Shown here in pieces: positions 38,751 to 48,369 of a stretch of 64,000 nucleotides of DNA (its first letter is position 1; each line of letters starts with the position of its first letter). A model generated the notes under the pieces. That model worked only from the letters and a program-made list of their open reading frames with translations, made no database searches and was not told the DNA's origin. The translations under genes were made by a program, and so were the position numbers. Location: contig NZ_JAKNQY010000012.1 in the NCBI RefSeq assembly GCF_024494355.1, forward strand, positions 62,001-126,000, read 5' to 3'. Source of the DNA: Pseudomonas sp. Q11 (GTDB lineage Bacteria > Pseudomonadota > Gammaproteobacteria > Pseudomonadales > Pseudomonadaceae).

Positions 38751-39425
38751 ATGAATTCCAATACTCGAATACTAAAAGCTTCGTGTACAGAGGCACTTCT
38801 TAAACTTACTTTAACCGGGGTAGCCTTGAGTGTGATCTGGTTGGACATCGCTGTATTCGAAACTAAAATACTAGAGATATCCTTCGTAGAAATCACTCAA
38901 GAAGTGATGCTATTTCTGTGTGCAGCACTGTTTTTTGCGGGCGTCAACGTATCAGGAAACAGTGGTTTTAACGTTCTGATTGGTGGTTTCTTTGCCTGTC
39001 TGCTAATGCGGGAACTGGACGGTATCCTGGACCCCATAAGTCATAGCGCCTGGTGCTGGCCTTTAACGGTCATCGGCGTGCTTTCGATAACCTTTGCATT
39101 CAATGAAAAAAACCGTCAGGAAACCTTGGTTGCATTTGCCTCGTTCGCTCGTACACGTACGTTCGGAACCATGACCACGGGGCTGAGCGTGCTTGTATTT
39201 TCACGTGTCTTTGGTATGGGCAATTTTTGGCATCTGGTTCTGGACGATGGCTACGTCCGCCTTGCAAAGACGACTGTGGAAGAAGGCATTGAACTGCTGA
39301 CGTATTCAATGTGGCTTGCTTCAAGCATTGAGTATTTTGCCAATACTCAAACGATCAGAACAGACACAATCACCCAAAAGCATAAGCTCAACGTTCATGA
39401 TGAACATGCGAACAACTACTCATAA
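38751..39425 (+). CDS. Predicted inner-membrane protein of unknown function
   Basis: 224 residues with about five or six hydrophobic segments (around 15-35, 45-65, 70-88, 98-115, 135-150) and a hydrophilic C-terminus. Conserved-looking polar stretches sit beside the membrane: EITQEVMLFL, LLMRELDGILDPISHSAWCWP and VEEGIELLTYSMWLASSIEYF. I do not recognise the family. The acidic and His residues next to the membrane could bind a cofactor or metal, but this is only an observation. It has its own island promoter element, indicating co-regulation with the porin and the beta-propeller. Confidence 0.65.
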   Translation: MNSNTRILKASCTEALLKLTLTGVALSVIWLDIAVFETKILEISFVEITQEVMLFLCAALFFAGVNVSGNSGFNVLIGGFFACLLMRELDGILDPISHSAWCWPLTVIGVLSITFAFNEKNRQETLVAFASFARTRTFGTMTTGLSVLVFSRVFGMGNFWHLVLDDGYVRLAKTTVEEGIELLTYSMWLASSIEYFANTQTIRTDTITQKHKLNVHDEHANNYS

Positions 39426-39508
39426 CCTGATCCCTCGATCGCTTCCCCAAACGCGGTCATAGCACGTTCATAACGCGACTTCTCCGTCCATCGCCCTTTA
39501 CAAAACCC

Positions 39509-39549
39509 GCATCTTTTTGAAAGCAAAGCGCCCACGCCAATGCTAGCGT
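39509..39549 (+). promoter_or_regulatory. Shared island promoter element, site 3
   Basis: GCATCTTTTTGAAA (39509-39522), 19 bases, GCTAGCGT (39542-39549). It serves the beta-propeller gene at 39644; predicted start near 39556. Confidence 0.75.
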
Positions 39550-39643
39550 GTCAGTTGTAAGCATTCTGGCTGGACTAACGTGGCGATCCGTCATTTAAGC
39601 ACGGTCTATTTCTATCAATTAAATTATATCCGAGGACGCTTCC

Positions 39644-41017
39644 ATGAGTGTAATACCTAAAATCACGCTATCTGCCGTGGTGATCTGTTTGAGCTGCGCT
39701 GCCTTCGCAGAGGGCGAGAAAAAATTCCTCTACACATTAACCAATAACATTGCCGAAAACCAAAACGCGGTCGCTCAATATCGACGTTTGAAGGATGGTT
39801 CCCTTCAGTTCATGAGATTCTACAAAACCAACGGCACAGGCATTAATAATGATACCCATGGAAAACTCGGCCCACAGGACAACGATTCGCAAATCATCAT
39901 CACCGGTGATAAAAAAAGACTTTATGCGGTAAACACTAATAGCAATAACATCTCTGGATTCAGTCTCGGAAAAGAAGGAACTCTTACAGAAATTCCCGGC
40001 TCACCGTTTCCAGCTAAAGGTATCGCGCCGGTCAGTATTAATATTTCAGGTAATATCTTGATCGCCGCCAATCGGAACGAAGATTACCATCAAAAGGCGA
40101 GCCTGTCTGATCCCGAAGGTGCCAGTTACACTTCGTTTGAAATCCAGCCTAACGGAGCCCTGGTGTACGCAGATACGTTAAAAGTACCTGGCTTTCAAAA
40201 ACCCGCACAAATCCATGCCTCTCACACGGTGAAGAATCTATTTTTCGCCGATGAGTTCCAGGTAGACGCTGACTTTGACGGGGATGGCAACCGGTCATTT
40301 TTAGCTGGCCCGAAAACCAGTGTTCAAGGGCAACTCAAAACAATCAAGGTCGATGATAAGGGGAAGATGACTCTAATCAACGAAACGACACTGCCTGAGA
40401 CAATTGAAAACTATCTTTACATCGGCTCTCCTGGCGTACCATCAATGCCCTTGGGGATTTGGAGTCATCCTTCACAGAATATATTGTACGCTGGGTTCGT
40501 GACGAGAAATCAGCTGGGGGTATTCTCGTACGACGAATCGGGCACTCTGAAATTTGTCAATGCGGTAAACAATAGCGGTCAAGATATCTGTTGGATATTG
40601 GTTAACAAACAAGCGACCCGACTTTATACGGTGAACAATTTGCCGCGCCAGGGCACCCGGCAGACAGCGAGCACAATATCCGTTTATGACATTTCAGGCG
40701 ACAACGCTTTGTCACCTATGGAAATACAAGTCGTCGATGTTCCAATGCCTGGCGAGTCTTTTATCAACAATCGAAACCTTATGCAGCCAGGAAGCACTTC
40801 ATTTGAGGTAGCGCTTTCACCTGATGAGGACTTCCTTTATGTCATCAATCAAAGAATCAATCAGACCGAGGAGAACACCATTGACACGGGCAACATAATA
40901 CACAGTTTTTCCGTTAAAAAAGACGGACTCCTCAAGACCGCATCCTCAGTCGACCTCTTAAAGGACGGATTCCCGGCAAATTCAAGAGCTCAAGGAGTCG
41001 TCGCTGTTGATTTCTAA
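39644..41017 (+). CDS. Exported beta-propeller protein (lactonase / YVTN-repeat-like)
   Basis: 457-residue protein with a signal peptide (VVICLSCAAFAEG) and repeated blades of the seven-bladed propeller type: FLYTLTNNIAENQNAVAQYRRLKDGSL, KRLYAVNTNSNNISGFSLGKEGTLTEIPGSPFPA, NILYAGFVTRNQLGVFSYDESGTLKFV and DFLYVINQRINQTEENTIDTGNIIHSFSVKKDGLL. Similar folds occur in 6-phosphogluconolactonase and in binding proteins; export makes the cytosolic lactonase role unlikely. A Asp-rich loop (DADFDGDGN, near 211) resembles a calcium-binding motif. The role is not known; co-regulation suggests a part in the envelope response. Confidence 0.7.
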   Translation: MSVIPKITLSAVVICLSCAAFAEGEKKFLYTLTNNIAENQNAVAQYRRLKDGSLQFMRFYKTNGTGINNDTHGKLGPQDNDSQIIITGDKKRLYAVNTNSNNISGFSLGKEGTLTEIPGSPFPAKGIAPVSINISGNILIAANRNEDYHQKASLSDPEGASYTSFEIQPNGALVYADTLKVPGFQKPAQIHASHTVKNLFFADEFQVDADFDGDGNRSFLAGPKTSVQGQLKTIKVDDKGKMTLINETTLPETIENYLYIGSPGVPSMPLGIWSHPSQNILYAGFVTRNQLGVFSYDESGTLKFVNAVNNSGQDICWILVNKQATRLYTVNNLPRQGTRQTASTISVYDISGDNALSPMEIQVVDVPMPGESFINNRNLMQPGSTSFEVALSPDEDFLYVINQRINQTEENTIDTGNIIHSFSVKKDGLLKTASSVDLLKDGFPANSRAQGVVAVDF

Positions 41018-41359
41018 AACCTAAGAAATCCTGGATAAGCGCCGATATAAACTTACAATAAATGACGGCGCAGACAAATTATAAAACCACACATGAGCGC
41101 GCAAAAACCTTGCATAAGAAAATCAGGATTATATTAATCATCTGGCACTTGGAAGGGCACACTCGCCGGCTTAGCCCGCCCCCATTAGCAGCAATCCTAT
41201 AACTTGCATCTTGGAAGCGTATTTTTACCTAAAACCTAGCGACCACCTATTCGCTTTAACGCTCGGCCAAGCCACACCCAATAGGGGCTATCCAGAAAAC
41301 GAATTTTACCAATGTTGTAGCAAACCTACCTACACCCACAGCCGTCACCGGAGTAAATC
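41018..41359. other. Intergenic region, AT-rich
   Basis: 342 bases between the beta-propeller and a small exported protein. I see no gene and no convincing terminator. Two fragments resembling half of the island element (GCATCTTGGAA at 41206 and GGCACTTGG near 41144) have wrong spacing to any -10. Confidence 0.4.
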
Positions 41360-41644
41360 ATGAAATATAAATCCATGTTGGTAGCATCGATTGCCGTTTC
41401 TATTTTTTCAATTCAATCCCAAGCTGCTGAGACTTTGTGCGACATAAACCTACAAAAACTTGATGAAGTACTGCTCACAGCCACCCAACGTTTCGGCGCA
41501 GACACTACGAGCTATCTCACGCAAACTAGGAAAGAAGCAGTGGAGGCGCAGGAGGCCGGCGACATTGATAAATGCATTGGGTTCACTCAACAAGCGTTAA
41601 GCAGGTTCGAAAACGCCAGCATGGGCGGGGGGGGAAACAAGTAA
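41360..41644 (+). CDS. Small exported protein of unknown function
   Basis: 94 residues with a clear signal peptide (cleavage near SQAAE). The mature part is helical, has two cysteines that could form a disulfide (CDINLQKLDEVLL and DKCIGFTQQALSRF), and ends in a flexible GGGGNK. I do not recognise it. The predicted two-helix Cys-bridged form recalls small periplasmic chaperone-like or metal-responsive proteins, without real evidence. GGAG lies upstream of the ATG. Confidence 0.55.
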   Translation: MKYKSMLVASIAVSIFSIQSQAAETLCDINLQKLDEVLLTATQRFGADTTSYLTQTRKEAVEAQEAGDIDKCIGFTQQALSRFENASMGGGGNK

Positions 41645-41661
41645 CTCAATGGGATAGGTGC

Positions 41662-41727
41662 GGGATCAAGATAAAGCAATGGTCAGAGGTCAGATTTGAA
41701 AAATGACCTAATGACGTTCTTGATCCC
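41662..41727. repeat. Nested inverted repeat (REP-like)
   Basis: Perfect 10-bp arms GGGATCAAGA (41662-41671) and TCTTGATCCC (41718-41727) enclose inner arms GGTCA (41681-41685) and TGACC (41704-41708). The sequence differs from the core-genome REPs. It lies between the small exported protein and the end of the ccm operon. Confidence 0.6.
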
Positions 41728-41843
41728 ACGCCAGACATTAAAAAAACAACTGATGTTGGCGTTAGGTAGAACCAAATATCTGAATACTGTTCATTCTAAC
41801 TCATTGACTATAGAGTCCCCTGTCAATACGCATTCTCTGGCGA

Positions 41844-43055
41844 TCAGATATCCGGTCGGTCGATCGTGATTTTAAGGCTTGGGTTCCTTGAGTTTATCGT
41901 CGTTGAGTTGCGTCCCAACCACTCCCCGGACGCTGACTTCCCCGCCTTGGAAACCCTGGCAGTCACCTGAATCGCAGAGACTTGCGATAAGGTGTTGCTG
42001 GCGGTCATTGCATCAGCGTCTGAAAATTCCACCTCAGTGGGCAGGTTTGAGACCTTCAGTCGTTTGGCAGCAAGAGGTACTTTGGAGCCCGAAAGCGCCT
42101 GTACGAACACGAACACGCTGTCATCCGAAGCGACCTTTTCGACAATTTCCGGGGAAATTTCCACCCGCACCTGGAGCAATGTTGGCGGCAGCCCATCAAC
42201 CCGGTCGCTCGTCAAATCGCTGTTCTTCATATCCTTTGACAGACCCTCTCTTGCCCTTCCAATAGCCCGTTCTAAGGCGGCGCGAGATGGATGATCGGAA
42301 CGCATCCGTGCTAATGCTTGATTCCAATACCCTAACGCGTCCTGGTAACGCTGTTGTTCAAAGGCAGCCGTACCTGAGAGGCTCAAACTCACGATTTCCC
42401 CCGGATTTCCCTCTAAAGCCTCATCTGTCAGCGCCTTGATTGTCGGTGACCACTTTTTGTTGTTAGAAAAATAAAGCGCATTGGCCCACTCGCCTAACAA
42501 CTCTGGTCGGCGGCCGGCGAGCGACACTGTTCGCTCGAACATTTCAGCTGCATCGCCTGGCCTCCCCTGAGCCATGTAGTTTTGGGCCAGGTAATAAGCG
42601 CTTTCAGCCGACTCAGGCTGGGCAATAACCGCGCGTTTCAACCGCTCGTTCATTTGCGCCAGTGAACCGGGAGGCTGGGCAAACTCACGAGCCAGCTCTA
42701 CTTTGTCGCTGGCACCCAAGTGCAGGTACAACGCGAGTCCCAGCGCCGGTATCAAAAAAGCCACTAATAGCGGCAGCGGCTTGCCCATAGTAGAAAAACG
42801 CTCAAGGTCCGTCCCTTCGGTGTCCGCCAGTAATTCGCGCGCTGCCTCCGAGCGGGCGCTATTTTTCAGTGCGGAAGGCATCACGCCAGCCTCCTGCTGA
42901 AGTTGCAATTCCGCCAGGCGCTCCTGATAGAGCGCCACGTTGAAAGCGGTCCGATCTTCTTCACTTTGGTATCGACGTACAAACACCACCGGGATCAGCA
43001 CGAAACTGAGCGCTACCAGTAACAGCAGGCCGACCACGAGCCAGAAATCAATCAT
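41844..43055 (-). CDS. ccmI: Cytochrome c biogenesis protein CcmI
   Basis: Apocytochrome c chaperone of system I maturation, 403 residues. Two membrane segments (about 3-24 and 92-110) flank a cytoplasmic loop with the CcmI pattern [21 protein letters not shown]; the periplasmic part contains TPR helices ([52 protein letters not shown]) and a C-terminal domain with [35 protein letters not shown]. Start at 43055, overlapping the ccmH stop by 8 bases. Last gene of the accessory ccmCDEFGHI operon. Confidence 0.88.
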   Translation of the reverse strand: MIDFWLVVGLLLLVALSFVLIPVVFVRRYQSEEDRTAFNVALYQERLAELQLQQEAGVMPSALKNSARSEAARELLADTEGTDLERFSTMGKPLPLLVAFLIPALGLALYLHLGASDKVELAREFAQPPGSLAQMNERLKRAVIAQPESAESAYYLAQNYMAQGRPGDAAEMFERTVSLAGRRPELLGEWANALYFSNNKKWSPTIKALTDEALEGNPGEIVSLSLSGTAAFEQQRYQDALGYWNQALARMRSDHPSRAALERAIGRAREGLSKDMKNSDLTSDRVDGLPPTLLQVRVEISPEIVEKVASDDSVFVFVQALSGSKVPLAAKRLKVSNLPTEVEFSDADAMTASNTLSQVSAIQVTARVSKAGKSASGEWLGRNSTTINSRNPSLKITIDRPDI

Positions 43056-43521
43056 GAGTATTTTTATCCAATAGGAGGAACAGTCGCCGCCGCTCTCGTT
43101 CAGAGAACACCTCAACATCATCACCATGTGATTCACGATGCCGCTCAACGACCAGATAGATCACCACCGCCCCAATCAGCAACAAACCGCCAGGCCCGAA
43201 CCAGAGCAACCAGGTGTGACCGTTCAGCTCAGGTTTGTAGCGTACGAATTCGCCATAGCGATCAACCATAAAATTGATGATTTGTTGGTTGCTCTGACCT
43301 TCGTCGAGCATGCGAAAGATCTCTTTGCGCAGGTCAGCGGCGATGGGGGCATTGGAGTCGGCGATATCCTGGTTCTGACATTTCGGACAGCGCAGTTCAC
43401 GGGTCAACTCGGTGTATCGAGAGCGCTCGGCCTCATCTTTGAACGTGTAAGCATCAATGGCCGCTTGGACGGTACTCGCCCAGCACAGCGCCAGGAGAAC
43501 ACCCCATAGAAACCGAATCAT
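43048..43521 (-). CDS. ccmH: Cytochrome c maturation thiol reductase CcmH
   Basis: Periplasmic membrane-anchored reductase that keeps apocytochrome c cysteines reduced for haem attachment. The 157-residue protein has a signal peptide ending near VQAA, the family motif [35 protein letters not shown] and a C-terminal membrane segment (about 102-124). Normal length for this group. Overlaps ccmG by 4 bases and ccmI by 8. Confidence 0.92.
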   Translation of the reverse strand: MIRFLWGVLLALCWASTVQAAIDAYTFKDEAERSRYTELTRELRCPKCQNQDIADSNAPIAADLRKEIFRMLDEGQSNQQIINFMVDRYGEFVRYKPELNGHTWLLWFGPGGLLLIGAVVIYLVVERHRESHGDDVEVFSERERRRLFLLLDKNTHD

Positions 43522-44054
43522 CGCGCGCCTTCCTCCACCAACCGTTGATACCGAACGGCGAGCTTTTCATTCCATACCGTCTCATCCACAATGCCGACGT
43601 GTCTGTAGCGAATGATGCCCTTATCGTCGATCAGGAAGGTTTCGGGTGCGCCGTACACGCCCAGGTTCATTCCCAGGCTGCCGGTTTCATCGCGAATGTT
43701 CAGTTGATAAGGGTCGTGAAGATTCTTGAGCCAGTTCAGAGCAGCGGCATTATCGTCCTTGTAGTTGACGCCATAGATCACCACCCCCCGCCCGGCCAGT
43801 TTGTTCAACACCGGGTGTTCAGCCCGACAAGCTACGCACCAAGTACCCCAAACGTTCACCAGCGCCGGTTTTCCCAGCAAATCAGCGCGGGTCAGAGATC
43901 TGTTGCCTAGCACCGACTGCAGGGAGAAATCGGGGAACGGCTTGTCGATCAATGCTGAGGGCAATGCCGAAGGGTCGAGATACAGGCCTTTGCCAAGAAA
44001 CGTTGCCATGCCCAGAAAAAGCAGTAACGGCAGTAGTAACAGCCAACGCCTCAT
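43518..44054 (-). CDS. ccmG: Thiol:disulfide interchange protein CcmG/DsbE
   Basis: Membrane-anchored thioredoxin-like protein of 178 residues, passing reducing power to CcmH and apocytochrome c. One N-terminal membrane segment (about 4-24), then the thioredoxin fold with active site WGTWCVACRAEHPVL and the cis-Pro region GAPETFLID. GVNYKDD and the acidic groove residues are typical of CcmG. Overlaps ccmF and ccmH by 4 bases each. Confidence 0.92.
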   Translation of the reverse strand: MRRWLLLLPLLLFLGMATFLGKGLYLDPSALPSALIDKPFPDFSLQSVLGNRSLTRADLLGKPALVNVWGTWCVACRAEHPVLNKLAGRGVVIYGVNYKDDNAAALNWLKNLHDPYQLNIRDETGSLGMNLGVYGAPETFLIDDKGIIRYRHVGIVDETVWNEKLAVRYQRLVEEGAR

Positions 44055-46024
44055 ACGGAGGCTTCCGAGAGACCCAACGTTTTACTGACTCTGCTCCTGA
44101 CCTTAATCCGATAACGCTTATCCAGCGTCGCCAGTAATCCCCCCACGGCAGTGATCAAGCCACCGAACCAGATCCACCGCACGAACGGTTTTACGTGAAC
44201 TCGTACCGCCCAGGCACCATTGTCCAATGGCTCACCCAAGGCGACGTAGAGATCGCGGGTGAAGCCGGCATCAATACCAGCCTCAGTCATCGTCGAACGT
44301 TGGACGGTGTACAACCGCTTTTCCGGGTGCAACAGGGAGACCTCCCTTCCATCTTCCAGCACACGAACAGTGCCTACGTCAGATGTGAAGTTGGGGCCCT
44401 GAACGTGCCTGGCACCGTCGAAGATAAATATGTAGCCGCCCAGCTCAACAGATTCACCGGGCGCCAAACGAAGGTCACGTTCGACGCTGTTATGACTCGA
44501 CAGCATGACCCCCAGCGCAGCCACCACAATCCCTATATGGGCCAGTTGCATTCCCCAATAACTTCGGGTCAGCGCACGCATTCCTTTGAACACACCCTGG
44601 TGTCGGGTTTTATCCAGCAGATCACGTATAGCCGCTAACAGCACCCAGGCCGCTAGCAGGAACGTGGCGAGCACAGCCCAGTGAAAATCCGTCATGACAA
44701 ACCCCACGATGATCGCCAGCACTGCGCTACTGACCAATACCGGGGCGAGCATATTTAATAGCCATTTGGCGGGCGTATCTTTCCAGCGTGCCAATACACC
44801 TGCCGCCATCAAGACCATGAGCAGCCCCATCAACGGTACAAACAGCGCATTGAAGTATGGCGGGCCTACCGACATCTTCGCACCGCTCATGGCGTCAAGC
44901 GCCAACGGATATAAAGTGCCGAGCAGAATCATCGAAGCCGCTACAACCAACAGGAGATTATTGCCTAGCAGCAACGTTTCTCGTGACCACAGGCCAAACG
45001 CAACACGGCTTTTGACCACCGGAGCGCGAAAGGCGAATAAGGCCAGCGAACCGCCCACGACCAGTAGCAAGAAAATCAAAATGAAGACACCCCGGGTCGG
45101 GTCGGAAGCGAATGCATGAACAGAGGTCAGCACGCCAGAACGAACCAGGAAGGTGCCTAAAAGACTTAAGGAAAAGGCAGCGATGGCAAGCAGCACCGTC
45201 CAGCTTTTGAATACACCGCGCTTTTCAGTGGCCGCGAGTGAGTGTATGAGAGCTGTTCCGACAAGCCACGGCATGAAAGAAGCATTTTCCACCGGGTCCC
45301 AAAACCACCAGCCACCCCAACCGAGTTCGTAGTAGGCCCACCACGACCCAAGCGTTATCCCGATACCAAGGAAAGCCCACGCGATGATCGTCCACGGCCT
45401 TGACCAACGTGCCCAGGCTGCATCGAGACGACCGCCGAGCAGCGCGGCAATGGCGAAAGCAAAAGCTACTGAGAAGCCAACATAGCCCATATACAGCATG
45501 GGCGGATGAACGATCAGGCCAATGTCCTGGAGCAGCGGATTGAGGTCGCGACCATCCTGTGGACTCAGCGGCAGGATGCGGCTAAAAGGATTCGACGTGA
45601 GGACCAGAAACAACAGAAACCCGACACTGATCATGCCCATGACAGCAAGCACACGGGCCAGCATGACTTGCGGTAACTGGCGGGAGAACACAGAGACCGC
45701 AAACGTCCATGCTCCCAGGATCAATGTCCAGAGCAACAGCGACCCCTCATGGGCGCCCCACACTGCACTGAATTTGTAATACCAGGGCAAGGCGCTGTTG
45801 GAGTTCTCGTCGACATAGGCCACCGAAAAATCATCGACCATGAATGAAAAGGCTAAACAGCCAAAAGCAAATAGCAGGAAGGTGAATTGGCCCCATGCCG
45901 CGGGTTGTGCTAATCCCATCCATTGTCGATCACAACGCCAGGCACCTAGCAGCGGCACCACCGCTTGTGCGCTGGCAAAACACAGGGCGAGAATCATCGC
46001 AAGATGGCCAAGTTCGGGAACCAT
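44051..46024 (-). CDS. ccmF: Cytochrome c haem lyase subunit CcmF
   Basis: Large multi-spanning membrane protein (657 residues) of the haem lyase; it takes haem from CcmE and attaches it to apocytochrome c. The haem-handling WWD domain is WWAYYELGWGGWWFWDPVENASFMPWL, with periplasmic histidines in WGAHEGSLLLW, IVHPPMLYMGY and ATEKRGVF neighbours. About fourteen hydrophobic segments and a periplasmic C-terminal domain (RDLRLAPGESVELGGYIFIFDG) are normal. It begins 3 bases after ccmE. Confidence 0.94.
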   Translation of the reverse strand: MVPELGHLAMILALCFASAQAVVPLLGAWRCDRQWMGLAQPAAWGQFTFLLFAFGCLAFSFMVDDFSVAYVDENSNSALPWYYKFSAVWGAHEGSLLLWTLILGAWTFAVSVFSRQLPQVMLARVLAVMGMISVGFLLFLVLTSNPFSRILPLSPQDGRDLNPLLQDIGLIVHPPMLYMGYVGFSVAFAFAIAALLGGRLDAAWARWSRPWTIIAWAFLGIGITLGSWWAYYELGWGGWWFWDPVENASFMPWLVGTALIHSLAATEKRGVFKSWTVLLAIAAFSLSLLGTFLVRSGVLTSVHAFASDPTRGVFILIFLLLVVGGSLALFAFRAPVVKSRVAFGLWSRETLLLGNNLLLVVAASMILLGTLYPLALDAMSGAKMSVGPPYFNALFVPLMGLLMVLMAAGVLARWKDTPAKWLLNMLAPVLVSSAVLAIIVGFVMTDFHWAVLATFLLAAWVLLAAIRDLLDKTRHQGVFKGMRALTRSYWGMQLAHIGIVVAALGVMLSSHNSVERDLRLAPGESVELGGYIFIFDGARHVQGPNFTSDVGTVRVLEDGREVSLLHPEKRLYTVQRSTMTEAGIDAGFTRDLYVALGEPLDNGAWAVRVHVKPFVRWIWFGGLITAVGGLLATLDKRYRIKVRSRVSKTLGLSEASV

Positions 46025-46027
46025 GAA

Positions 46028-46495
46028 TTACCCCTTTTTCGCAGGCATGCCAGAGGCACTCTGCACAGACTTGCCACTGTCTTTTAAGGCCTTGGAGACT
46101 TCGGGCGGCATGTACCTTTCGTCATGCTTTGCCAACACTTCATCGGCCACAACCACACCGTCAGCGTTAAGCTTACCCAGCGCGACGATGCCCTGACCTT
46201 CGCGAAATAAATCGGGAAGAATGCCCCGATAGGTGATGGTTACCGATTTATTGAAATCGGTAACCGCGAACGACACATCGAGCGTGTCGGCCGAGCGACG
46301 CAGCGACCCCGCTTCCACCATTCCCCCGGCACGAAGTCGAGTGTTGGGGGGAGCTTCACCGCCTGCAATTTGCGTGGGCGTGTAAAAGAGGTTGATGTTT
46401 TCCTGCAGGGCACTCAGTACTAATGTAGAAGCCGTGCCAATCCCAGCAAGCATGCCAAGGAGGAAAAGTAATCGCATTTTATGGAGCTGACTCAT
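46028..46495 (-). CDS. ccmE: Haem chaperone CcmE
   Basis: Periplasmic haem chaperone of 155 residues. A single N-terminal membrane anchor ([21 protein letters not shown]) is followed by the OB-fold ([58 protein letters not shown]) and the haem-binding [13 protein letters not shown], whose His forms the covalent bond to haem. The start [10 protein letters not shown] at 46495 overlaps the ccmD stop. Confidence 0.92.
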   Translation of the reverse strand: MSQLHKMRLLFLLGMLAGIGTASTLVLSALQENINLFYTPTQIAGGEAPPNTRLRAGGMVEAGSLRRSADTLDVSFAVTDFNKSVTITYRGILPDLFREGQGIVALGKLNADGVVVADEVLAKHDERYMPPEVSKALKDSGKSVQSASGMPAKKG

Positions 46496-46667
46496 TTTTT
46501 TCCTCCCGTCGTAATCGACGAAATTCCTGCTGCAAATAACGCCGATGCGCAAAGAGCGGCAGCATGGTATTAACCGCAAGCACCAGAAAGCAGACACCGT
46601 AGGCAGTCCACACAAACAGCCCGTGTTGTCCCATTGAAACGAAGTCATTGAAGGAGGAAAAACTCAT
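46479..46667 (-). CDS. ccmD: Haem exporter protein CcmD
   Basis: 62-residue single-span membrane protein that helps release holo-CcmE from CcmABC. Features: [30 protein letters not shown] membrane segment, then the basic cytoplasmic tail [17 protein letters not shown]. Small size and position between ccmC and ccmE are typical. It overlaps both neighbours. Confidence 0.88.
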   Translation of the reverse strand: MSFSSFNDFVSMGQHGLFVWTAYGVCFLVLAVNTMLPLFAHRRYLQQEFRRLRREEKNESAP

Positions 46668-47437
46668 CGCGCCGCCCTCATTGCACCAAGGGCCAGAGGA
46701 CTGTCCATAACCATGCTCCGGACCCAACGGGTTCGAGATTCACGCTTGAGTAGCTCCAAGCGCATGCGAAGCAATAGCACCGCGCCGAAAAAACAATAGA
46801 AGCCAAGCACCATAAGCAGTAACGGAAGCCACATTTCAGGTGGCATCGTCGGCTTTTCAGTGAGACTGAAGCTCGAACTTTGATGAAGCGTGTTCCACCA
46901 TTCGACTGAATATTTGATAATGGGGATATTGATGACCCCGACGACCGCCAGAACCGCGCACGCTTGGGCAGCGCTGTTGCGGTTGGTAATCGCATTGCCG
47001 AGCGCAATCAAGCCGAAGTACAAAAACAACAAAATCAGCATGGATGTCAGCCGTGCATCCCACACCCACCATGAACCCCACGTTGGCTTACCCCAAATGG
47101 AACCGGTGACCAATGCTACAACCGTCATCCACGCTCCAATCGGTGCAGCGCACTGTAGGGCAACGTCAGCAATTTTCATTCTCCAAACTAATCTGACTAC
47201 GCCGCATATCGCCAACATGACGTAACAGGACTGCGCAAGCATCGCGGCCGGTACATGAACATACATAATCCGAAAGCTATTACCCTGTTGATAATCTGAC
47301 GGGGCAAAGGCCAGCCCCCATATCACACCCACCATAATCAACAGAGCGGCAAGCCCCCCGAGCCAGGGCATGAAGCGACCGCTCGTTTCATAAAACCACT
47401 TAGGGGAGCCCATTCGATGAAACCAACGAAATGTCAT
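46664..47437 (-). CDS. ccmC: Haem ABC transporter permease-like protein CcmC
   Basis: Six-span membrane protein of 257 residues that loads haem onto CcmE. The WWD domain is [23 protein letters not shown], with haem-ligand histidines in [13 protein letters not shown] and in WWNTLHQ. Start [20 protein letters not shown] at 47437 matches the family. It is the first gene of the operon, and neither ccmA nor ccmB lies upstream: the next gene is a cytochrome c. The system therefore depends on CcmAB supplied elsewhere. Confidence 0.93.
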   Translation of the reverse strand: MTFRWFHRMGSPKWFYETSGRFMPWLGGLAALLIMVGVIWGLAFAPSDYQQGNSFRIMYVHVPAAMLAQSCYVMLAICGVVRLVWRMKIADVALQCAAPIGAWMTVVALVTGSIWGKPTWGSWWVWDARLTSMLILLFLYFGLIALGNAITNRNSAAQACAVLAVVGVINIPIIKYSVEWWNTLHQSSSFSLTEKPTMPPEMWLPLLLMVLGFYCFFGAVLLLRMRLELLKRESRTRWVRSMVMDSPLALGAMRAAR

Positions 47438-47542
47438 AGCCGTATGTCCACATTGCAAGTGAAGAAACCACCTACTTCATTCGAATATTGCCTAAACCGC
47501 AAATCCCTTACTGATTAAAGCCCCAACATGCCTTCAACCGCC

Positions 47543-47971
47543 CTATTTACTACCAAACGTCGCGATGTATGAAATGACATCCCGCCGCGCTTGTTCGTCA
47601 CTAACTTTAACCGTCATTTTTGTATTTACTGAGTCATCATGCACAACCCCCCTGATATAGCCTTGAGGATCGGCAAGCCAATTGAAGACCTTAGTTTCAT
47701 CCCAGCTTATCCCGGCCTGAGCTGCTTTTTGTAAGCCCGTCTCATAGGAAAAATCGGTAAGCGATCCCATTTTTCGATTCAGGACACCTGTTAAATTTGG
47801 TCCAATTCCATTACGTGCCATGGGGCCGATTTGATGGCAAATAGAGCACTGTTGAAAAACCGTTTCGCCGCGTTTTGGATCCCCTTCCCCAGCAAACGAA
47901 GGCGCAACAAAAGCAAGCGTTAGCAGCCCGGACAATACTGTGGCAGGGCAATTAATCGAGATATATTTCAT
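47543..47971 (-). CDS. Periplasmic c-type cytochrome (class I)
   Basis: 142-residue small cytochrome c. Signal peptide ends at PSFAG; the haem c motif is CSICH (Cys42, Cys45, His46) and Met119 in NTKMTVKV is the likely second axial ligand. GPNLTGVLNRKMGSLTDFSYE resembles cytochrome c2/c550 proteins. GGAGG precedes the ATG at 47971. It ends 105 bases before ccmC on the same strand, so it may be the first gene of the cytochrome-maturation transcript. It is divergent from the P460 gene at 48370 and probably acts as its electron partner. Confidence 0.88.
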   Translation of the reverse strand: MKYISINCPATVLSGLLTLAFVAPSFAGEGDPKRGETVFQQCSICHQIGPMARNGIGPNLTGVLNRKMGSLTDFSYETGLQKAAQAGISWDETKVFNWLADPQGYIRGVVHDDSVNTKMTVKVSDEQARRDVISYIATFGSK

Positions 47972-48256
47972 ACAGGTTAGACCTCCGAAGCTTGCATTGT
48001 ATAATTTTAATTCGGCTTTCCTTTGGCCCTTGCTGGGTTCTAAGCTGATGCCCCCAAGAGCAGCCAAACAAAAAAAAAGCAATAACGCACCTAGCACCCA
48101 ACATGCCCGTCCGAATGAATGAGGCGACAGAGACCAGCGACTTATCGTTCTGTCTGTCCCAGTCGAACATGCAATAAGAATATGCGCCATCGAGATATTA
48201 TTCTCGGAACGACAGACCTCAATGTCAAGCAACGCAACCAGCCAACGGTAAACTCC

Positions 48257-48297
48257 GCACGTTTTTGAAAGAGGCACATCGACGCGTGCGTTAGTCT
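48257..48297 (+). promoter_or_regulatory. Shared island promoter element, site 4 (P460-1)
   Basis: GCACGTTTTTGAAA (48257-48270), 19 bases, GTTAGTCT (48290-48297). Perfect box. Predicted transcription start near 48304, 66 bases before the cytochrome gene. Confidence 0.8.
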
Positions 48298-48369
48298 CCT
48301 ATTCGCACCACCAACAAACATTCCGTTTCTGGGATCAGCGACTAGACTCCGCCTACTGGAGATAACACA

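Noticed and set aside
41144..41243. Island promoter element before the small exported protein at 41360
   Set aside because: GGCACTTGG and GCATCTTGGAA fragments are present but distance to any GCTA-like -10 is 4-9 bases too short.
47972..48250. Minus-strand island element upstream of cytochrome c
   Set aside because: No box with correct spacing was found on that strand; the cytochrome may use another promoter.
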